NCBI GenBank assembly: GCA_009923125.1
Contig: RFUD01000150.1
Location: forward strand, 1-6,283
DNA from: Planctomycetia bacterium
Lineage (GTDB): Bacteria > Planctomycetota > Planctomycetia > Pirellulales > UBA1268
Reading direction: 5' to 3'
DNA length: 6,283 nucleotides
Part shown: piece by piece, positions 1 to 4,669 of the stretch
Position numbering within the stretch: position 1 is the first letter of the stretch
Layout of the letters: every line of letters starts with the position of its first letter
Notes under the pieces: model-generated
Told to the model about the DNA's origin: nothing
Seen by the model: only the letters and a program-made list of their open reading frames with translations
Databases searched by the model: none
Program-made: the position numbers and the translations under genes

Positions 1-1128
1 GAGTTCGACGACTACCACGACCGGTATGCCTGGGTGATGAAGGGGATCGAGTTTCTGCGCCAGGGCATCGCCCTCAACCAGCGGGAACCGCGGCTCCTCG
101 GCAGGATGGGCTGGTTCATCGGGCAGAAGATCGGCAGGGCCGACGAGAAGAAGCAATACCGCCGGCTGTTCAAGGCGGACGACGACTTTCACGAGCGGGA
201 CCGCCCGGGTCGCACGCTTCCGGAACGCGACAACTGGCTCGTGGCGCGGGAAAAGTATCTCGCCGCCCAGCAGCTCGCCGACTCTGGCGCGCCGCTCAGG
301 ACCACGCCGCTGATCTTCCACAGCGAGCCGATGATGACCGCGATCAATTACGCGCGGGCCATCGAGGAGGAGGGGGTGTTCGGCGAGACGGCCCGCGACG
401 CCTGGCGACTCGCCGGCGACGAGATGCGACGGTTCGCCGTCCGCGAGATCCCGACCAGTTGGGACGTGCCGGTCCGGCTGGGCATGCGCGAGGCGGAATT
501 GGCCCGCGCCGGGAAACTGGCCGACGAACTGGAGTCGCTGTTGCCGGGCCGGTTCCGTGAACTCCAGGACCGCAGGCGGGCGGCACTGCCGGCCGATCAG
601 AAGGCGGCGCTCGACACGCCGCCGATCGACCGTACCGAAGCCCAGCAGCAGGCGGCGGCGGCGGCGGAAGCGGCCCTCCAGGTGACCTGGCCGATGGTGG
701 CACGCGAGGCCCCCGGTGAACTCCGCGAGCGGGCCAGGGAACTCTCCCGCCAGTACGTCGAGGCGGCCGAGACGGCCGAGATCATCGCCCGCTACCGCGA
801 CATCGTGAACTTCGACTTCTGGCGGGCGTCATGCGAGGTGGAGGTGACGGAACCCGCGTTGCGGGCCCGCGAGACGGCGTGGCGTGCGGAACGGGAGTTC
901 GAGAACGCCCGCCTGCTGCCCGCCAAGCAGGCGTACGAGGAGGCGTTCGCCGCCTGGCGCGAGGTGCTCGATGCCTCGCCCGTCCTGAAGGCCGACGACC
1001 TGACGGGTGACGACCTCGTGGAGTTGATCGACCGGTACCGGAAGGTGCTCGAGCAACTCGACGAGAAACTCCCGCAGCCGTTCGTGCTGCAGGACGTGAT
1101 CGATCGCGCCGATCCAACGCGGCGCTAA
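1..1128 (+). CDS. Conserved helical protein of unknown function, 5'-partial (planctomycete family)
   Basis: The frame is open from base 1 to a TAA at 1126-1128, giving 375 visible residues. The first internal ATG is at 34, with no ribosome site before it, and similar-looking sequence continues upstream of it, so the true start lies left of the window. The visible protein is almost entirely predicted helix and highly charged. Counting from Met34, residues 3-35 (GIEFLRQGIALN, then GWFIGQKIG) look like a TPR-type helical pair. Residues 98-166 and 248-289 are two blocks shared with the next gene. Between them lies an Ala/Gln-rich linker (about 204-216). The C-terminal 70 residues form further amphipathic helices (AYEEAFAAW, DRYRKVLEQLDEKLPQPF). 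I recall proteins like this in planctomycete genomes, sometimes labelled 'IRE (iron responsive element)'; that name carries no functional meaning here. No catalytic motif is visible. Function is unknown; a scaffold or protein-interaction role is only inference. Confidence 0.85.
   Translation, partial: EFDDYHDRYAWVMKGIEFLRQGIALNQREPRLLGRMGWFIGQKIGRADEKKQYRRLFKADDDFHERDRPGRTLPERDNWLVAREKYLAAQQLADSGAPLRTTPLIFHSEPMMTAINYARAIEEEGVFGETARDAWRLAGDEMRRFAVREIPTSWDVPVRLGMREAELARAGKLADELESLLPGRFRELQDRRRAALPADQKAALDTPPIDRTEAQQQAAAAAEAALQVTWPMVAREAPGELRERARELSRQYVEAAETAEIIARYRDIVNFDFWRASCEVEVTEPALRARETAWRAEREFENARLLPAKQAYEEAFAAWREVLDASPVLKADDLTGDDLVELIDRYRKVLEQLDEKLPQPFVLQDVIDRADPTRR
643..666 (+). repeat. 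In-frame trinucleotide run (CAG)3(GCG)5
   Basis: Three CAG codons are followed by five GCG codons, encoding Gln3-Ala5 inside the first gene. The run lies in the linker between the two conserved blocks, which the paralogue downstream lacks almost completely. Such runs can change length by replication slippage, so the linker is probably tolerant of length change. The repeat is visible directly; the slippage idea is inference. Confidence 0.7.
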
Positions 1129-1138
1129 CGCCTCTTCC

Positions 1139-1164
1139 CGGCCTCGTGCCAGGTGTCCAGGCCG
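1139..1164 (+). terminator. Weak hairpin just after the first gene
   Basis: CGGCCT at 1139-1144 is matched by AGGCCG at 1159-1164, a perfect 6-bp GC-rich stem with a 14-base loop, starting 10 bases after the stop codon of the first gene. No T-tract follows, so it is not a classical intrinsic terminator. In DNA this GC-rich such a stem could arise by chance. Confidence 0.22.
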
Positions 1165-1180
1165 CCCGATGCCAGGTGTC
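1147..1180 (+). repeat. Direct repeat TGCCAGGTGTC, two copies 23 bp apart
   Basis: TGCCAGGTGTC occurs at 1147-1157 and again at 1170-1180 in the gap between the two paralogous genes. The copies are identical over 11 bases and separated by 12 bases. The spacing is close to two helical turns, which suits a protein-binding pair. It would equally suit a remnant of a dispersed genomic repeat. Confidence 0.5.
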
Positions 1181-1325
1181 TGCTTGGTTGAGTGTCGCGT
1201 GTTTTCAGCGGTCAAACGCATTTTCCCGCGCGACGGCTGAGTCGCTCGGTGGCCCGGTCCGTAGAGTTGCCACCGACCGCCGGACGCATCACCGTGAGGC
1301 TGGTTGTCCGTCCGGTCAAGCACCC

Positions 1326-1357
1326 ACTCTCGTCCGCGAAACTCTCGTCCGCCGAAA
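1326..1357 (+). repeat. Tandem imperfect 16-bp direct repeat before the ribosome site
   Basis: ACTCTCGTCCGCGAAA (1326-1341) is followed, sharing one base, by ACTCTCGTCCGCCGAAA (1341-1357). The two units differ by one inserted C. The second unit runs into the AAGGAG ribosome site, so the repeat lies in the 5' untranslated leader of the membrane-anchored paralogue. A short tandem duplication is the simplest origin. A role in translation or regulator binding is possible but unsupported. Confidence 0.6.
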
Positions 1358-1361
1358 GGAG
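1354..1361 (+). promoter_or_regulatory. Ribosome binding site GAAAGGAG
   Basis: The core AAGGAG at 1356-1361 lies six bases before the ATG at 1368. It is the only strong Shine-Dalgarno site in front of a chosen start in this window. It settles the start of the 207-residue protein against the upstream in-frame start at 1146, which has no such site. Confidence 0.85.
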
Positions 1362-1367
1362 TCTCTC

Positions 1368-1991
1368 ATGACCACCATCGTCGCCCACGCCCACCGCCCG
1401 CACGCCTTCTGGGTCCGCGTCGTCGAGGATCTCGCGCTGTTGAGCGCAGCCACCATCGTCGGCTGGACGCTGTTCGCCACGCTCGCCCTGCATCAGTCGC
1501 CGATGCAGGCGATCGCCCAGCCGATCCGCATGGTCCGCAGTCCTGCTCCGATCGTTTCGGTGCCGGCAGCGCTCGTGCCGGCGACCAAGCCGATGATGGC
1601 CGCCGTGGCCGCCGCCACGAAGCTCGAGGAACAGGGCGTGTTCACCGAGGAAGCCCGGGCGGCATGGGAGAAGGCCTTGACGGAGTGCCGCCGGCTCTCG
1701 GTCCAGCCCATCGCCTCGAGCCAGGGCACGCCGGTGATGCTGTGGCTGCTCGAGCCGGAGTTGGAGCGGGCCGCCGAGCTGGCCGACCGCATCGCCGCCG
1801 CGGACGCGCCGGCCGGCGAGATCGCGACCCTGACGGCGCTCCGGGACGAGGCACTCGCCAACGCGGCAGTCATCGAACGGTATCGGGAGATCATCAACTA
1901 CGATTACTGGCGGGCCACCTGCGAGGAGGCCGCCACGCCGGCCGGTCTGGCGGCCCGGGAAGAAGCTTGGATCGCCGGCCAATTGAACTGA
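1368..1991 (+). CDS. Membrane-anchored short paralogue of the preceding gene product, function unknown
   Basis: This encodes 207 residues, from an ATG with a good ribosome site to a TGA at 1989-1991. The N-terminus has basic residues (R10, R17) followed by a hydrophobic helix at about 22-42, with no obvious cleavage site. It is therefore probably a signal anchor with the rest of the protein outside the cytoplasm. Residues 43-73 are a Pro/Ala/Val-rich tether. Residues 74-142 match the first protein at 33 of 69 positions (PMM, EExGVF, EARxAW, ERAAELAD), and residues 166-207 match at 21 of 42, including RYRxIxNxDxWRAxCE. About 60 linker residues and the C-terminal 70 residues of the longer protein are missing. 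The gene is thus a diverged, trimmed duplicate, and it carries on its own a membrane segment whose counterpart, if any, lies outside the window for the longer protein. No catalytic residues are recognisable. The reading frame and expression signals look intact, so I do not call it a pseudogene. Confidence 0.82.
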   Translation: MTTIVAHAHRPHAFWVRVVEDLALLSAATIVGWTLFATLALHQSPMQAIAQPIRMVRSPAPIVSVPAALVPATKPMMAAVAAATKLEEQGVFTEEARAAWEKALTECRRLSVQPIASSQGTPVMLWLLEPELERAAELADRIAAADAPAGEIATLTALRDEALANAAVIERYREIINYDYWRATCEEAATPAGLAAREEAWIAGQLN

Positions 1992-1992
1992 C

Positions 1993-3282
1993 TCAGGCCC
2001 GCCGCACGAGGAGCTTGTCCACGCGTCGGCCGTCCATGTCCACGACCTCGATCACGAGTCCCTGCCACCGGGCGGTGTCCCCGGTGGCAGGGATGCGTTC
2101 GAGGAGGGCGAGCACGAGCCCGGACACGGTCGAGTAGTCCCGCGGAACGCCGTCGAGCTTGATCTCGAACAGGTCGGCCAACGCTTCGATGCCGACACCG
2201 CCGTCCACGAGCCACGAGCCGTCCTCGCGCTGGACGAATTCCGTCTCCTTGTCGCGGCGATGCTCGCTGTGGATCTCCCCCACGAGTTCCTCGAGCACGT
2301 CCTCGAGCGTCACCAGTCCCTCCGTGCCGCCGTATTCGTCGAGCACGATCGCCAGCTGGTTCTTCTCCTTCTGGAACAGCCCGAGGAGCCTGTCGAGCGG
2401 CATCGTCTCCGGCACGAACAGCGCGCGATGCATCATCTTGCGGAGTTCGATCGGCCAGCCCATCCAGTTGTGTCGCAGCACATCCTTGAGCGAGATGTAC
2501 CCGAGGATGTGGTCGAGCGAGCCCTCGTAGACGGGAAGCCGCGAGTAGCCCGCCATGGCGATCGCCCCCAGCACCTCGCCCGGCGGCGTGGCGACGTCGA
2601 TCGCGTCGAGGTCGATCCGAGGCCGCATGATGTCGCGGACCGTTCGTTCTCCGAGCCGCAGGGCCTCGGTGGCCACCGCCTGCTCGACCGCCTCCAGCAC
2701 CCCTTCGGCCCGGCCCGTTTCCAGCAGGTGCTCGATGTCGTCCACGGAGACGCTCGGCTCCGACTGCTTGTGGGCCCCGAGGAGGAACAGCACGGCCGAG
2801 GTCGCGGCACTCAGGCCCCACACGAGCGGCTTCGTGATCCGGGCGAAGAGCTGCATGGCGGGCGCGACGAGCCGGGCGATCGATTCGGCCTGCCGCAGCG
2901 CGAGCCGCTTCGGCACGAGCTCGCCGAGCAGGAGCGTGAAGAACGAGAAGATCGCCACGAAGGCCGTGAGCGCGATCGGCTGGGCGGCTCCCGCGAGGCT
3001 CTTCGGGCCGTGGGCCACGATCAGGGCGGCCAGGTCGCTCACCAGCCGGTCGCCGCCGTAGGCCGCCGCCAGCGTGCCCACGAGCGTGATCCCGATCTGC
3101 ACGGTGGGCAGAAAACGGTCCGGGCTCGACGCCAACTCGAGTGCCTTGCGGGCCGCGTCATCACCGGCGTCGGCCAACTGCCGCAGGCGGCCGCGCCGGC
3201 TGGCGACGATCGCCATCTCGGCCCCGGAAAAGAATCCGTTGGCGAGAATCAGGCCGAGAACGATGAGCAGTTCCTGCAGCAT
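1993..3282 (-). CDS. CNNM-domain/CBS/CorC_HlyC membrane protein (hemolysin C/CorC family, probable divalent-cation transport)
   Basis: This encodes 429 residues, the usual length for the family. The domain order is complete. An N-terminal CNNM membrane region spans about 1-170, with family motifs NGFFSGAE (15-22), QIGITLVG (62-69) and GELVPKR (120-126), and hydrophobic helices near 4-24, 100-120 and 138-169. A CBS pair covers about 210-335, opening with VRDIMRPRID and closing with DEYGGTEGLVTLEDVLEELV. A C-terminal CorC_HlyC domain covers about 345-427. Relatives (YfjD/CorB, MpfA types) are linked to magnesium or other cation export and are often mislabelled hemolysins. The substrate cannot be read here. 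The start was chosen because MLQELLIVLG is the typical N-terminus. An ATG 24 bases upstream (3306) would overlap proB, and neither start has a clear ribosome site. It lies 10 bp after proB, suggesting co-transcription and possibly coupled translation. Confidence 0.93.
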   Translation of the reverse strand: MLQELLIVLGLILANGFFSGAEMAIVASRRGRLRQLADAGDDAARKALELASSPDRFLPTVQIGITLVGTLAAAYGGDRLVSDLAALIVAHGPKSLAGAAQPIALTAFVAIFSFFTLLLGELVPKRLALRQAESIARLVAPAMQLFARITKPLVWGLSAATSAVLFLLGAHKQSEPSVSVDDIEHLLETGRAEGVLEAVEQAVATEALRLGERTVRDIMRPRIDLDAIDVATPPGEVLGAIAMAGYSRLPVYEGSLDHILGYISLKDVLRHNWMGWPIELRKMMHRALFVPETMPLDRLLGLFQKEKNQLAIVLDEYGGTEGLVTLEDVLEELVGEIHSEHRRDKETEFVQREDGSWLVDGGVGIEALADLFEIKLDGVPRDYSTVSGLVLALLERIPATGDTARWQGLVIEVVDMDGRRVDKLLVRRA

Positions 3283-3292
3283 GGCGGGAGTT

Positions 3293-4450
3293 TCAGCCGG
3301 CCTCATGATCGCGGCGGACGACCGCGAGGTTGTCCCGATGGACGACTTCGTCGTACGGGCAATAGCCGAGTTCGTCGGCGATCCGCTCCGTGCGCAGCCC
3401 CGCGATCCGCAGCAGTTCGCCGGCCGGGTAGTTGACCAGTCCACGGGCGAATTCGCGGCCGCTCTCGGTGGCGAGCGACACCACGTCGCCGGCCGTGAAC
3501 GCCCCCTCGAGCCGCCGCACGCCGGCCGCGAGCAGGCTCCGACCGTGCAGCACGACGGCATCCCGCGCGCCGTCGTCCACGATCACGCGGCCGCGGGCGT
3601 CGGCCGACCACCCCAGCCAGCGCTTCCAAGCCGGCATGGTGGTGCCGCGGGCCACGAACGCGGTGCCGACGTCCCCGGCCGCCATCAACCGTTCGAGCAC
3701 GTGGTCGTCGCGGCCCGACGCGATGACGCAGGTGCTGCCCGCCTCGGTGGCGATCCGGGCGGCGGCGATCTTGCTCGCCATGCCCCCCTTCGAGACGCCG
3801 CCGAGCCGGTCCCGCGCGAGCGACTCGATCCGGCCGTCGATCCGTTCCACGACCGGAACGCGGGCGGCCCCCGGCTCCGATGGGTGTCGGTCGAACACGC
3901 CGTCCACGTCCGACAGCAGCACGAGCAGGTCGGCCCCGAGCAGCGTGGTGACGAGGGCCGCCAGCCGGTCGTTGTCGCCGAAGCTCGTGCGCAGTTCCTC
4001 GACGCTCACGGTGTCGTTCTCGTTGATCACCGGAATCACGCCGTAGTCCAGCAGGGCGCGGAGCGTGTTGCGGATGTTGAGGTACCGGGTGCGGTCCTGG
4101 AGGTCGTCGGCCGTCAGCAGCACCTGGGCGGCATGCCGCCGATGGGCCCGAAACGCCCGCTCGTAGGCTTCGATCAGGCCGCTCTGGCCGATCGCCGCCA
4201 CCGCCTGCAGGTGGGCGAGCTCCTGCGGGCGCGACGTGAGACCCATGCGGCCCATGCCGGCACCCACCGCTCCGGAGCTCACGAGTACCACGCGTCGGCC
4301 CTGCGCCAGCAACGCGTCGAACTGGCGGCCGAGGGCCTCGATTCTCGCGGTGTCGAGCAGGCCGTCGGGCAGCGTGAGGACGCGCGTCCCGACCTTCACG
4401 ACCACCAGTCGCGAGGTGTCGGCGAGGGCCCGGCGCGTGGAATCGGCCAT
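3293..4450 (-). CDS. proB: Glutamate 5-kinase (gamma-glutamyl kinase)
   Basis: This encodes 385 residues, slightly longer than E. coli ProB. The enzyme phosphorylates glutamate with ATP to gamma-glutamyl phosphate, the committed step of proline synthesis, in the cytoplasm. The amino-acid kinase domain (about 13-265) shows VVKVGTRVLT with Lys19, VSSGAVGAG (57-65), NENDTVS (143-149), FGDNDRLAALV (157-167), LLSDVDGVFD (178-187) and GGMASK with Lys227, all at the expected places. A PUA domain follows (about 286-378), ending in the typical YDEVVHRDNLAV stretch. The residues before GGM read VSK instead of the commoner glycine-rich form. Feedback inhibition by proline is usual in the family and cannot be judged here. 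No proA is in the window. The ATG at 4450 has no clear Shine-Dalgarno; it gives a natural N-terminus about nine residues before the kinase beta-strand. The CNNM gene follows closely. Confidence 0.96.
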   Translation of the reverse strand: MADSTRRALADTSRLVVVKVGTRVLTLPDGLLDTARIEALGRQFDALLAQGRRVVLVSSGAVGAGMGRMGLTSRPQELAHLQAVAAIGQSGLIEAYERAFRAHRRHAAQVLLTADDLQDRTRYLNIRNTLRALLDYGVIPVINENDTVSVEELRTSFGDNDRLAALVTTLLGADLLVLLSDVDGVFDRHPSEPGAARVPVVERIDGRIESLARDRLGGVSKGGMASKIAAARIATEAGSTCVIASGRDDHVLERLMAAGDVGTAFVARGTTMPAWKRWLGWSADARGRVIVDDGARDAVVLHGRSLLAAGVRRLEGAFTAGDVVSLATESGREFARGLVNYPAGELLRIAGLRTERIADELGYCPYDEVVHRDNLAVVRRDHEAG

Positions 4451-4495
4451 GAACGTGGGGAATGACGCTGTGGAGCGAGATCGGAACGACCCTGC

Positions 4496-4501
4496 ATCCT
4501 A
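4496..4501 (-). promoter_or_regulatory. Candidate -10 box (TAGGAT) for proB
   Basis: Read on the minus strand, TAGGAT lies about 46 bases upstream of the proB ATG and matches the sigma-70 -10 consensus at four of six positions. No convincing -35 is seen; the best hexamer at 18-bp spacing is TGGCCG. It is offered because it is the most AT-rich hexamer suitably placed in the divergent region. Confidence 0.27.
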
Positions 4502-4503
4502 CC

Positions 4504-4531
4504 TGCCGGTCACCGTGGTCGGCCACCGGCA
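4504..4531. repeat. 7-bp inverted repeat upstream of proB
   Basis: TGCCGGT at 4504-4510 is matched exactly by ACCGGCA at 4525-4531, with 14 bases between. It covers the place where the -35 region of the candidate proB promoter would lie. It could be an operator for a dimeric regulator; chance in GC-rich DNA is a real alternative. Confidence 0.35.
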
Positions 4532-4588
4532 TCCCGCCGGATCGAGATCCCCACGGGACGCCGAACGCCGTTTCGTCGCCGGAGGACG

Positions 4589-4620
4589 GCGGGCCGTTGA
4601 GGGGTCTTCGGGAGGCCCGC
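4589..4620. repeat. 7-bp inverted repeat bracketing the -35 region of the purF promoter
   Basis: GCGGGCC at 4589-4595 is matched exactly by GGCCCGC at 4614-4620, with 18 bases between. The left arm ends one base before the candidate -35 and the right arm touches the candidate -10. The arm centres are 25 bp apart. It lies upstream of the expected transcription start, so it would act as DNA, for example as an operator, and not as an mRNA hairpin of this transcript. A nested CTTCGG loop (4606-4611) has almost no stem. Confidence 0.4.
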
Positions 4621-4626
4621 TATAGT
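4597..4626 (+). promoter_or_regulatory. Sigma-70-type promoter candidate for the purF-like gene
   Basis: TTGAGG (4597-4602) and TATAGT (4621-4626) are separated by 18 bases and match the consensus at four and five of six positions. Transcription would begin near 4633, leaving a leader of about 37 bases before the GTG at 4670. The -10 box overlaps an alternative in-frame GTG at 4625, so that upstream GTG would not be on the transcript. This supports the downstream start, although GGGAGG (4610-4615) sits nine bases before GTG4625 and mimics a ribosome site. Confidence 0.5.
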
Positions 4627-4669
4627 GCGTGAGCGGCGTGCGTTCCCGATTGTCCCACGGGCCTCTGCG

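Noticed and set aside
1262..1267. TAGAGT as a -10 box for the short paralogue
   Set aside because: It matches the consensus at four of six positions but has no recognisable -35 at 16-18 bp, so it is not listed as a promoter.
1146..1367. Upstream in-frame extension of the short paralogue to a start at 1146
   Set aside because: There is no ribosome site at 1146. The extension does not resemble the related protein, and the ATG at 1368 has a strong AAGGAG at ideal spacing and begins a typical membrane anchor.
3283..3306. ATG at 3306 as the start of the CNNM gene
   Set aside because: It overlaps the end of proB, adds eight residues unlike the family, and has no ribosome site; MLQELLIVLG fits the family start.
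2260..3435. Long plus-strand open frame (391 codons) across the CNNM gene
   Set aside because: It is antisense to a complete recognisable protein, and its product is rich in Arg, His, Gly and Pro as expected of a GC-rich shadow frame.
3074..4465. Plus-strand open frame (463 codons) opposite proB
   Set aside because: It is a shadow of proB: low-complexity composition, no motif, and no promoter or ribosome site.
4577..4591. CGCCG-GAGGA-CGGCG hairpin in the divergent region
   Set aside because: Short GC stems of this kind are expected by chance here. It overlaps the longer inverted repeat and lies outside the likely transcript.
4625..4669. GTG at 4625 as the start of the purF-like gene
   Set aside because: It would give a 22-residue propeptide and lies inside the candidate -10 box. 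GTG4670 gives the short propeptide usual for the family. The GGGAGG nine bases before 4625 keeps it as an alternative.
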